The notes under the pieces: generated by a model
Databases searched by the model: none
Told to the model about the DNA's origin: nothing
The model's input: the letters and a program-made list of their open reading frames with translations, nothing else
Shown: piece after piece, positions 1-5,382 of the stretch
Layout of the letters: every line of letters starts with the position of its first letter
Position numbering within the stretch: the stretch's first letter is position 1
From: an uncultured Carnobacterium sp.
GTDB lineage: Bacteria; Bacillota; Bacilli; Lactobacillales; Aerococcaceae
NCBI GenBank assembly: GCA_905371865.1
Contig: CAJPNA010000110.1
Coordinates: forward strand, 1-5,382
DNA length: 5,382 bases
Direction: 5' to 3'
Program-made: the position numbers and the translations under genes

Positions 1-699
1 GTAGCTACTGTTTACTTACGTGCAGATCATATTATTTCAGGAACGGTGTTAAACTTACTTGCACCCGCTTTAACCGTATTTTTATGCAGACTTTTGTATA
101 ACGAACTCGGACAAACGGAGATTATTACGAACTACTTTGGGAAGACGACAATCCCAGTTCTTAGTTCGATTCCTATCATCGGTCAAATCTTCTTTACAGA
201 CACTTTCCTTTTAGCATATTTAGCAATTGGGTTAGCCTTTATTTGTTCGATGATTTTAAATAAAACAAAATTTGGATTACGTCTACGTTCGGTTGGGGAA
301 CATCCTCAAGCAGCTGATACATTAGGAATTAATGTTTATCATATGCGTTTTGCAGGAGTATTAATCTCAGGGTTCTTAGCAGGGATTGGAGGAGCTATTG
401 TTGCTCAATCGATTACACTGAACTTCTCTGCGACAACCATTGCGGGTCAAGGGTTTATTGCAATGGCAGCGATGATCTTTGGTAAATGGAATTCTGTGAG
501 TGTGATGTTATCCGCTTTACTCTTTGGTCTTGCTCAAAGTTTAGGGGTTATCGGAAACTACATTCCAGTTATTAAAGATATTCCTTCAGTAGGCTTGACG
601 ATTGCTCCATATTTGATTACTATTATTGTATTGGTAGGATTCATTGGTAAATCGGAAGGGCCAGCTGCGAACGGCAAAAACTACGTTAAATCAAAATAA
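1..699 (+). CDS. Nucleoside-type (BMP family) ABC importer permease, 3' part
   Basis: This is the C-terminal 232 residues of an inner-membrane permease of the LivH/RbsC superfamily (BPD_transp_2), closest to the second permease of BMP-family nucleoside importers such as NupQ. The reading frame is open from base 1, so the gene begins outside the window. The GTG at 46 is an internal valine, not a start. Family permeases are about 320 residues long, so roughly 85 are missing. Hydrophobic segments lie near in-window residues 69-86, 116-136, 149-163, 166-184 and 198-216. The cytoplasmic coupling-type motif GEHPQAADTLGIN (99-111), followed by the glycine-rich SGFLAGIGGA, is characteristic of this subgroup. 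The tail is short and basic. The ATPase, first permease and BMP lipoprotein are expected upstream. A terminator follows, so this is the last gene of its operon. The family is secure. The substrate (guanosine, other nucleosides or another ligand) is inferred. Confidence 0.88.
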   Translation, partial: VATVYLRADHIISGTVLNLLAPALTVFLCRLLYNELGQTEIITNYFGKTTIPVLSSIPIIGQIFFTDTFLLAYLAIGLAFICSMILNKTKFGLRLRSVGEHPQAADTLGINVYHMRFAGVLISGFLAGIGGAIVAQSITLNFSATTIAGQGFIAMAAMIFGKWNSVSVMLSALLFGLAQSLGVIGNYIPVIKDIPSVGLTIAPYLITIIVLVGFIGKSEGPAANGKNYVKSK

Positions 700-704
700 T
701 AATG

Positions 705-750
705 AAACTGCTTTTAATTTGGAGTTGAATCTTGTTAAAAGCAGTTTTTT
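705..750 (+). terminator. Intrinsic terminator after the permease gene
   Basis: A perfect 13-bp stem pairs 705-717 (AAACTGCTTTTAA) with 735-747 (TTAAAAGCAGTTT). The loop is 17 nt (718-734), and the downstream arm runs into T745-T750. It starts 6 bases after the permease stop codon. The loop is rather long, but the stem and T-run are classical. It ends only 18 bases before the next start codon. Confidence 0.88.
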
Positions 751-768
751 AATGAGAAGGGGTTATAA

Positions 769-1857
769 ATGAAAAGACTAGTCACTTTAATGATTGCTAT
801 CCTTGCAATGGTAGCTATTTTATTTGGAGTAAAAAATATTATTCAAAACAAAGAGGCAAAAGAAGAATTGAGTTCTTCTTCAGAACAACAACAATTGTTC
901 CTATTTAACTGGGGGAATTATATAGACCCAGAATTAATTAAAGAATTTGAAGCAGAAACTGGAATTCAAGTGGTATATGAAACATTTGATTCCAATGATG
1001 CGATGGAAGCTAAATTGAAACAAGGCGGAACTCGATATGATTTAGTTTTTCCAAGTGAATCAAGTATTACCAAATTAGTAAATCAAAATTTACTTCAAAA
1101 ATTAGACCATTCAAAGATTAAAGGACTAGAAAATATTTCTTCTTTCTTATTAAATAGTCCCGTTGATCAAGGAAATCAATACACGATTCCTTATTTCTGG
1201 GGAACGGTTGGGATTATGGTGAATACGAAGTACATCGATCCCGAAAGTATCCAATCATGGGGAGATTTATGGAAAGAAGAGTTTAAAAACAAACTTCTTG
1301 TATTGGATGGAAATCGTGAAGCATTAGGGATGGCTCTCCAATCCTTGGGCTATTCATTAAATTCAAAGGATGAAACTGAATTAAAAGCAGCTGAGGAAAA
1401 ATTAAAACAATTAAAACCAAATGTTCGCGCAGTTCTCAATGAAGAAATTAAAACCATGATGAAACTTGAAGAAGCTCCGATTGGGATGGGTTATTCAGGA
1501 GATGCAGCTGCAGTAGCTGAAGAGAATAAAAACGTCCAATATATTTTACCAAAAGATGGAAGTGCTGTTTGGACAGATAATTTTGCAATTGCCCACACAG
1601 CAGTGAATATTGAAGGGGCATATGCCTTTATTAACTTTATGTTACGTCCAGAAAATGCTGCTAAAAATGCTGAATTTGTTGGGTACGCAACTCCAAATGA
1701 AAAAGCCAAAGAGTTGATGGCCCCAGAAGTAACTTCAGATGAGACGTTCTATCCGTCAGAAGAAGTTATCCAATCTCTAGAACATTATGAGTTTTTAGGA
1801 AATGAATGGATAACAAAATATAATGAAGCCTTTTTAGACTTCAAGATGGGATTATAA
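769..1857 (+). CDS. potD: Spermidine/putrescine-binding protein PotD, membrane-anchored type
   Basis: This is an extracytoplasmic solute-binding protein for polyamines, delivering spermidine or putrescine to a PotABC importer. At 362 residues it has the usual length. Residues 4-20 are a hydrophobic signal or anchor, followed by a polar linker (SSSSEQQQ, 35-42), then the two-lobed binding domain. Family landmarks are NWGNYIDPE (47-55), YETFDSNDAM (70-79), PSE (95-97), PYFWGTVGI (141-149), DGNRE (180-184), WTDN (268-271), INFMLRPENAA (288-298) and GYATPN (305-310). W48, Y51, E184, W268 and D270 sit where polyamine-contacting residues lie in E. coli PotD. The protein has no cysteine, so it cannot be a lipoprotein; streptococcal PotD proteins share this. 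The start is supported by AGAAGGGG at 755-762, 6 bases before the ATG. potA, potB and potC are not adjacent. The closely following amidohydrolase gene is probably cotranscribed. The family is very secure; the exact ligand is inferred. Confidence 0.92.
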   Translation: MKRLVTLMIAILAMVAILFGVKNIIQNKEAKEELSSSSEQQQLFLFNWGNYIDPELIKEFEAETGIQVVYETFDSNDAMEAKLKQGGTRYDLVFPSESSITKLVNQNLLQKLDHSKIKGLENISSFLLNSPVDQGNQYTIPYFWGTVGIMVNTKYIDPESIQSWGDLWKEEFKNKLLVLDGNREALGMALQSLGYSLNSKDETELKAAEEKLKQLKPNVRAVLNEEIKTMMKLEEAPIGMGYSGDAAAVAEENKNVQYILPKDGSAVWTDNFAIAHTAVNIEGAYAFINFMLRPENAAKNAEFVGYATPNEKAKELMAPEVTSDETFYPSEEVIQSLEHYEFLGNEWITKYNEAFLDFKMGL

Positions 1858-1858
1858 T

Positions 1859-3445
1859 ATGCACTATTATTTAAAAAGTAAGAATATCTTTATTGGCGAT
1901 ACAAATGAAGCAGTACCTGCGATTTTAGAAATCAAAGATGGCGTGATTGTGAACCGATTGGATTACAATACTAATCTAGTAGGGGAAGTTATCGATGTAG
2001 GGGATCAATTAGTGACTCCAGGTTTTATAGATGCGCATGTTCATTTATATTTGTCTGCCTTAATCCATTTAGGGAAAATGAAAGCTGTGGGGGGAGCCTC
2101 TATTGATGAAGTGGTCACACAAGCGGAATCCATTCCTGAATATAATGGTTGGAAGATTGGAATTGGTTGGTATGCAAGTGATTTTGGACAGCAAATTTTG
2201 CCAACGAAAGAAGACCTTGATAAAGCTTCAAAGACAATTCCTATTTGTTTAATTGCAGGGGATGCTCATACGATTTGGTTTAATTCAAAGGCGCTAGAAA
2301 TACTCGAATTAACACCAGAAGCTATTCCACAAAACATTGGTGGAGAAGCAGTTTTAAGAAACGGCAAGCTTACAGGAGTATTTCTTGAAGCAAAAGCCAT
2401 CTATTATTTATCAAAAGTATTATCTGTTTATAAAAACGATGAAGAACAGGCATTAAAGAATTATATGTCATACTTAAACCAAATGGGTGTGACGGCAGTT
2501 GGGGACGTAGCCTTAACGGGGGAGAGTCCTGATGATATTGTATATCCTGAGCTTTACGCAAAAGTGGAAAAAGAGGCCACAGTACGTGTAAGCTTCTTCC
2601 CAGCGATGCGCGAGGCAGTAGAACAAAACCGTGAACTGTACAAAAAATACCGTTCCAAAATGCTTCAAATGGGTGGTGTAAAGCAATTTTATGATGGAGT
2701 GACAAGTTCGCATACCGCTTATTTAAAAGAACCGTATCCGATGCCATTTTTTGAAGGAGACGTCGGTGGGCCACTCTTAACAGAAGAAAAGATGGAACGC
2801 CTAACGCTTCTTGCCAATAAAGAAGGATGGCCTATGAGAATTCATACGGTAGGCGATAAAGCCATTGCTTTAACGCTTCAAAATTTTAAAAAGGCACAAG
2901 AAGAAACTCCATTTGACGCACCATATAAGTTCAATACGATTGAGCATTTAGAAGTGATGGATCCTATAGACCTTCCATTAACGGCTCAATCTTCCCTCAT
3001 TGTTTCTGTTCAACCAAGTCATTTATTAGTCGGATATGAAACTTTAGATGAAGAAGTTGGAGCAGAGCGAGCGCGTCATATGTTCCCTTTCAAATCCTTC
3101 TTAGAAGAAGGTGCGACGCTTGGTTTTGGGACGGATACGCCAGTGGTATTAAATGTGACTCCTTTTGAAACTATGTTTAATGCAGTAGCCCGTCAAACTA
3201 AAAAACAGATACCGAAACCATGTTTAATGCCAGAACAACGTATTTCTATTGTTGAAGCATTAAAGGCGCATACCAGTGGTGCCGCTAAAGCATTAAGTCG
3301 ATTAGATATCGGAACGTTGGAAGTAGGCAATTTGGCCGATTTTGTCGTTTTAGATAGAAATATTGTTGCAAGACATCCACAAGACTTATTAAAAGTGGAA
3401 GTAGTAGCAACCTATGTAAACGGAAAATGTGTTTTCAAAAAGTAG
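1859..3445 (+). CDS. YtcJ-like metal-dependent amidohydrolase (Amidohydro_3)
   Basis: This is a 528-residue hydrolase of the YtcJ branch of the amidohydrolase superfamily, probably cytoplasmic since no signal peptide is seen. The family hydrolyses C-N bonds in amides, formamides or related compounds using divalent metal. The expected motifs appear in order: the N-terminal beta-sandwich, the metal-binding HxH in PGFIDAHVHLY (H60, H62), GDAHTIWFNSKAL (134-146), VKQFYDG (274-280, with K275), RIHTVGDKA (H329), NTIEHLEV (H363), SVQPSH (383-388), GFGTDTPV (D426), and the C-terminal GTLEVGNLADFVVLD that closes the composite sandwich. All candidate metal and catalytic residues are present, so it should be active. 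Its ATG lies one base after the potD stop. Only a partial ribosome binding site (AAGATGGGA, 1843-1851) precedes it, suggesting translational coupling to potD. A strong terminator follows. The substrate is unknown. A polyamine derivative would fit the context, but that is inference. Confidence 0.87.
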   Translation: MHYYLKSKNIFIGDTNEAVPAILEIKDGVIVNRLDYNTNLVGEVIDVGDQLVTPGFIDAHVHLYLSALIHLGKMKAVGGASIDEVVTQAESIPEYNGWKIGIGWYASDFGQQILPTKEDLDKASKTIPICLIAGDAHTIWFNSKALEILELTPEAIPQNIGGEAVLRNGKLTGVFLEAKAIYYLSKVLSVYKNDEEQALKNYMSYLNQMGVTAVGDVALTGESPDDIVYPELYAKVEKEATVRVSFFPAMREAVEQNRELYKKYRSKMLQMGGVKQFYDGVTSSHTAYLKEPYPMPFFEGDVGGPLLTEEKMERLTLLANKEGWPMRIHTVGDKAIALTLQNFKKAQEETPFDAPYKFNTIEHLEVMDPIDLPLTAQSSLIVSVQPSHLLVGYETLDEEVGAERARHMFPFKSFLEEGATLGFGTDTPVVLNVTPFETMFNAVARQTKKQIPKPCLMPEQRISIVEALKAHTSGAAKALSRLDIGTLEVGNLADFVVLDRNIVARHPQDLLKVEVVATYVNGKCVFKK

Positions 3446-3450
3446 TTCAT

Positions 3451-3482
3451 AAGCTAGATAGAGCCTTCTATCTAGCTTTTTT
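3451..3482 (+). terminator. Intrinsic terminator after the amidohydrolase gene
   Basis: A perfect 12-bp stem pairs 3451-3462 (AAGCTAGATAGA) with 3467-3478 (TCTATCTAGCTT) around a 4-nt loop (GCCT), followed by T3477-T3482. It begins 6 bases after the amidohydrolase stop codon and isolates the potD-amidohydrolase unit from the fab operon. Confidence 0.95.
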
Positions 3483-3590
3483 CATATATTTGCAGCTGAA
3501 TAGTTTTCTTTCAAAATTGTTATTTTTATGAAAATGAAAAAATTAAAATCCCGTTGTTATCATAATGTAAGCACTAATAAATTTGAAGAT
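3483..3590. other. AT-rich intergenic stretch with no gene
   Basis: This lies between the terminator and the first operator of the fab promoter. It is strongly AT-rich, with A and T tracts near 3501-3550 that could act as an UP-like or curved element. I see no credible reading frame, RNA gene or strong hairpin in it. Confidence 0.5.
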
Positions 3591-3592
3591 AG

Positions 3593-3605
3593 TTTGAATT
3601 TCAAA
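3593..3605. promoter_or_regulatory. FabT-like operator A (upstream)
   Basis: This is a perfect inverted repeat, TTTGA-ATT-TCAAA, centred at 3599. It matches the core of the published FabT operator consensus ANTTTGATTATCAAATT, and the flanking AG at 3591-3592 fits AN. It lies about 20 bases upstream of the -35 box of the fabT promoter, 32 bases centre to centre from operator B. Binding by FabT is inferred. Confidence 0.72.
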
Positions 3606-3624
3606 ATAAATTACAAAAAAATAG

Positions 3625-3637
3625 TTTGACAGTCAAA
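3625..3637. promoter_or_regulatory. FabT-like operator B (over the -35 box)
   Basis: This is a perfect inverted repeat, TTTGA-CAG-TCAAA, centred at 3631. It extends to AGTTTGACAGTCAAAGT (3623-3639), which fits the FabT ANTTTGA...TCAAA pattern. Its left arm and spacer contain the TTGACA -35 hexamer, so a repressor bound here would directly block RNA polymerase. Confidence 0.82.
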
Positions 3638-3654
3638 GTAAAAAATAATATACT
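3626..3654 (+). promoter_or_regulatory. Main fabT (fab operon) promoter, sigma-A type
   Basis: The -35 box TTGACA (3626-3631) is a perfect consensus. The spacer is 17 bases, and the -10 box TATACT (3649-3654) matches five of six consensus positions. Transcription should start near 3661, giving a leader of about 40 bases before the fabT ATG. Palindromes resembling FabT sites cover both the -35 box and the end of the -10 box, so autorepression by FabT is expected. A promoter at this strength would be fully active only when the repressor is off. Confidence 0.88.
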
Positions 3655-3666
3655 TTGAACATCAAA
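3654..3666. promoter_or_regulatory. FabT-like operator C (-10 end/start point)
   Basis: This is a perfect inverted repeat, TTTGA-ACA-TCAAA, centred at 3660. It begins with the last base of the -10 hexamer and covers the predicted transcription start. It is 29 bases from operator B and 16 bases from operator D, centre to centre. Confidence 0.78.
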
Positions 3667-3669
3667 TGA

Positions 3670-3682
3670 TTTGATATTCAAA
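3670..3682. promoter_or_regulatory. FabT-like operator D (in the fabT leader)
   Basis: This is a perfect inverted repeat, TTTGA-TAT-TCAAA, centred at 3676. It lies downstream of the predicted start point and just before the fabT ribosome binding site. The right arm of C and the left arm of D also form a further palindrome, TCAAA-TGA-TTTGA (3662-3674), so the C-D segment is one continuous block of alternating half-sites. Confidence 0.72.
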
Positions 3683-3701
3683 CAAAAGGAGAAAATCTTT
3701 T

Positions 3702-4163
3702 ATGGAACCAACTCTAGAGACCATAAACGGGTACTTGGTGGACGTCTTTAACCAAATGCTCGACATTGAAGAATCTTCGCTGGCGCAAAGCCAATTTAAT
3801 GATTTATCCATTAAAGAGATGCATGCCATTGAAGCGATTGGAATGTATAGCGAACATACGACAACGGAAGTCGCTAATAAATTGAATGTTACTGTTGGGA
3901 CGCTAACAGTTGCAGTAAATGCATTAGTCAAAAAAGGCTACGTGGTTCGTTTGAAGAGCGAAGCCGATCGAAGAATTGTAATTTTAGGTCTGACCAAGAA
4001 AGGTCGCTTACTTTATCGTCTTCATCGTAAATTTCATGAAAAATTAGTTTTAAAAACAATTGAAGGAATGAACGCTGAAGAAATGGCAGTTCTTGTGAAG
4101 GGACTTCATAATTTATATGATTTCTTACACGAGGCTGTACTAGCAAATCAAGAAGGGAAGTAG
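3702..4163 (+). CDS. fabT: MarR-family fatty-acid synthesis repressor FabT
   Basis: This is a 153-residue MarR-type transcription factor. In streptococci FabT represses the fab operon, including its own gene, and binds DNA best when complexed with long-chain acyl-AcpP; it thereby matches membrane lipid synthesis to supply. The dimerisation helices lie at about residues 6-25 and 105-147. The winged helix-turn-helix spans about 37-102: SIKEMHAIEAIG, then TTTEVANKLNVT, then the recognition helix VGTLTVAVNALVKKGY (65-80), then the wing with ADRRIVILGLTKKGR (88-102). The segments SIKEMH, TVGTLT, DRR and LTKKGRL, and the tail KGLHNLYDFL, closely resemble streptococcal FabT. The start is supported by AAAGGAG at 3685-3691. 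It is the first gene of the operon, with fabH 5 bases downstream, and four candidate operators lie just upstream. The identification is strong from sequence, position and sites together. Confidence 0.93.
   Translation: MEPTLETINGYLVDVFNQMLDIEESSLAQSQFNDLSIKEMHAIEAIGMYSEHTTTEVANKLNVTVGTLTVAVNALVKKGYVVRLKSEADRRIVILGLTKKGRLLYRLHRKFHEKLVLKTIEGMNAEEMAVLVKGLHNLYDFLHEAVLANQEGK
4152..4158 (+). promoter_or_regulatory. fabH ribosome binding site inside the end of fabT
   Basis: GAAGGGA lies 10 bases before the GTG at 4169, within the last codons of fabT. It supports the GTG as the fabH start. The resulting N-terminus (MGVQVIATSSYLP) aligns with the start of the FabH fold, and no ATG is available nearby in frame. 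The arrangement suggests translational coupling of fabT and fabH. Confidence 0.75.
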
Positions 4164-4168
4164 ACATT

Positions 4169-5119
4169 GTGGGGGTTCAAGTGATAGCGACAAGTTCCTA
4201 TCTCCCAACGTCCGTGATCACAAATGATGACTGGGCGAAACGAGTAGATACTTCTGATGAATGGATCGTAAAGAGAACAGGAATCAAAACCCGATATTGG
4301 GCAAAAGAACAGACAACAAGTGATTTGGCAACAATTGCCGCAAAACGCTTAGTTGAAAAGAGTCAGATTAATCCTGAATCTATTGAATTTATCATTGTAG
4401 CAACGATGACACCTGATGCAGCAAGTCCTTCTTGCGCGTCTCTTGTACAAGGAGCTATCGGAGCAACGAATGCTTTTGCGTTCGATGTGAGCGCAGCTTG
4501 TAGTGGTTTTGTATATGCATTGTCTACTGGACTAAAGATGTTAGAACACGGACAAAGAAAATACGGAATCGTTATCGGAGCAGAAACGATGCTTAGTTCA
4601 CTCGATTGGGACGATCGATCGACAGCAATTCTCTTTGGAGATGGTGCTGGAGCTGTTCTTTTACAAAAAGATGAAGAGCCATTTTTTTTGGCGGAAACAT
4701 TACAAAATGATGGACAGAAATCTGAGGCATTAGTCGCTGGAAAAAGAATGACAAATCAAACAGTTTCAACCATGACAATGGATGGTCGAGGCGTTTATGA
4801 ATTAGTCAGCAAAACTGTTCCAGTCAATATCCAAGATACTTTACAAAAGTCTGGATATACTGCTGACGATATTGATTTGTACTTGTTACATCAAGCAAAT
4901 CGTCGTTTAGTCGAACAAGTGGCTAAAAAATTAAAACAACCGATCGAAAAATTCCCAATGAATATCGATCATGTTGGAAACACTTCGGCTGCAAGTATTC
5001 CGATTTTATTTAATGAACTAGTAGAAAATGGAACATTAAAAATCGGAGAACATAAAAAAATTCTTCTATCAGGTTTTGGCGGTGGCCTTGCCTGGGGAAG
5101 TATCACAATCACATTATAA
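4169..5119 (+). CDS. fabH: Beta-ketoacyl-ACP synthase III (FabH)
   Basis: This cytoplasmic enzyme starts fatty-acid synthesis by condensing acetyl-CoA or a branched short acyl-CoA with malonyl-ACP to give beta-ketoacyl-ACP. At 316 residues it has close to the usual length. The Cys-His-Asn triad is complete: C111 in DVSAACSGFVYAL (106-118), H241 in LLHQANRR (239-246) and N271 in HVGNTSAAS (268-276). Other family signatures are TSDEWIVKRTGIKTR (28-42), VATMTPDAASPS (77-88), FGDGAGAVLL (156-165), and the C-terminal glycine loop SGFGGGLAWGS (301-311). It uses a GTG start, 5 bases after fabT and preceded by GAAGGGA. It is expected to be cotranscribed with fabT and acpP and controlled by FabT. The identity is secure; primer preference (straight or branched) cannot be read reliably from sequence. 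A run of eight T (4682-4689) is the only oddity in the gene. Confidence 0.97.
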   Translation: MGVQVIATSSYLPTSVITNDDWAKRVDTSDEWIVKRTGIKTRYWAKEQTTSDLATIAAKRLVEKSQINPESIEFIIVATMTPDAASPSCASLVQGAIGATNAFAFDVSAACSGFVYALSTGLKMLEHGQRKYGIVIGAETMLSSLDWDDRSTAILFGDGAGAVLLQKDEEPFFLAETLQNDGQKSEALVAGKRMTNQTVSTMTMDGRGVYELVSKTVPVNIQDTLQKSGYTADDIDLYLLHQANRRLVEQVAKKLKQPIEKFPMNIDHVGNTSAASIPILFNELVENGTLKIGEHKKILLSGFGGGLAWGSITITL

Positions 5120-5132
5120 TTTTTAAAATATT

Positions 5133-5137
5133 GGAGG
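5133..5137 (+). promoter_or_regulatory. acpP ribosome binding site that fixes the start
   Basis: GGAGG lies 8 bases before the ATG at 5146. The frame is also open from a TTG at 5131, but that TTG overlaps this site and would add five residues not seen in acyl carrier proteins. The ATG at 5146 is therefore the start. Confidence 0.92.
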
Positions 5138-5145
5138 AAAACACA

Positions 5146-5376
5146 ATGACATTTGAAAAAATTCAAGCAATTATCGTAGATCAATTAGGTAAAGAGGAAG
5201 AAGAAGTACAATTAACTACTCGTCTTAAAGATGAATTAGACGCAGATAGCTTAGATTTATTCCAAATCATCAACGATATCGAAGATGAATTCGATGTAAA
5301 AATCGATACTGAAGAAGGTCTAGAAACAGTTCAAGACTTAGTGAACTACGTGGATAAACAATTAGCTGAAAAATAA
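5146..5376 (+). CDS. acpP: Acyl carrier protein AcpP
   Basis: This is a small, acidic cytoplasmic carrier that holds growing acyl chains on a 4'-phosphopantetheine arm. At 76 residues it has the normal length. The modification site is S35 in DADSLDLFQ (32-40), attached by AcpS. The four-helix fold is evident, with recognition helix II running from S35 through LFQIINDIEDEFDVKI. The sequence closely resembles the fab-operon AcpP of streptococci and enterococci. It lies 26 bases after fabH with no terminator or clear promoter between, so it belongs to the same transcript. Long-chain acyl-AcpP is the known co-repressor of FabT, so the operon encodes both halves of its feedback switch. Only 6 bases follow the stop codon in the window; fabK or fabD is the expected next gene. 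Confidence 0.97.
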   Translation: MTFEKIQAIIVDQLGKEEEEVQLTTRLKDELDADSLDLFQIINDIEDEFDVKIDTEEGLETVQDLVNYVDKQLAEK

Positions 5377-5382
5377 TCACAA

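Noticed and set aside
46..48. GTG as a possible start for the permease
   Set aside because: The frame is open upstream to base 1 with permease-like sequence, there is no ribosome binding site, and the family is about 320 residues long. It is an internal valine.
2370..2774. 134-residue reverse-strand reading frame inside the amidohydrolase gene
   Set aside because: It lies wholly opposite conserved motifs of a clear gene, has no recognisable domain and no ribosome binding site. It is a shadow frame.
3501..3540. Imperfect inverted repeat TTTTCTTTCA / TGAAAATGAAAA
   Set aside because: The stem needs bulges and consists almost only of A-T pairs, so it is expected by chance in such AT-rich DNA.
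3662..3931. 89-residue reverse-strand reading frame over the fab promoter and fabT
   Set aside because: It overlaps the operators and the start of fabT, and its translation resembles no family. It is a shadow frame.
3928..4167. 79-residue reverse-strand reading frame opposite fabT
   Set aside because: It is antisense to the conserved wing and tail of FabT, with no family features.
4612..4622. GATCGATCGA-type palindrome in fabH
   Set aside because: It lies within the coding sequence for conserved FabH residues (DDRST), and nothing suggests a function.
5131..5145. Five-residue N-terminal extension of AcpP from TTG
   Set aside because: The extension contains the GGAGG ribosome binding site for the ATG at 5146 and is absent from acyl carrier proteins.
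5120..5145. Separate promoter or terminator between fabH and acpP
   Set aside because: The 26-base gap holds only the acpP ribosome binding site and a short AT-rich tract, with no hairpin, T-run or FabT palindrome.

Overview
The window looks like chromosomal DNA from a low-GC Gram-positive bacterium of the order Lactobacillales. The evidence is AT-rich DNA with strong GGAGG/AGAAGG-type ribosome binding sites, a streptococcal-type PotD without a lipobox, and the gene order fabT-fabH-acpP, which is typical of streptococci, enterococci, carnobacteria and relatives. The genus cannot be fixed from the sequence alone. All six genes are on the + strand, and they fall into three transcription blocks separated by two clear intrinsic terminators.

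Block 1 (1-750) is the 3' part of a membrane permease of the nucleoside (BMP-type) ABC importer family. Its 5' end lies outside the window, and a 13-bp terminator hairpin follows it.

Block 2 (769-3482) is a two-gene unit. A PotD-like polyamine-binding protein is followed after a single base by a YtcJ-type metal-dependent amidohydrolase, then a 12-bp terminator. The usual partners potA, potB and potC are not beside potD. Only about 18 bases separate the upstream terminator from the potD start codon, so how this unit is transcribed is unclear.

Block 3 (3590-5382 and probably beyond) is the start of the fatty-acid synthesis (fab) operon. It encodes the MarR-family repressor FabT, the initiating condensing enzyme FabH and the acyl carrier protein AcpP, and probably continues into fabK/fabD and the rest of the operon outside the window. 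The most striking feature is the promoter region. Four separate copies of the palindrome TTTGA-N3-TCAAA, the core of the known FabT operator, lie within 90 bases. One covers the -35 box, one covers the -10/start point, one lies downstream and one upstream of an excellent promoter (TTGACA-17-TATACT). This suggests strong multi-site autoregulation of the fab operon by FabT, with long-chain acyl-AcpP as the family's known co-repressor. I found no mobile element, RNA gene, CRISPR array or wholly new system in the window.
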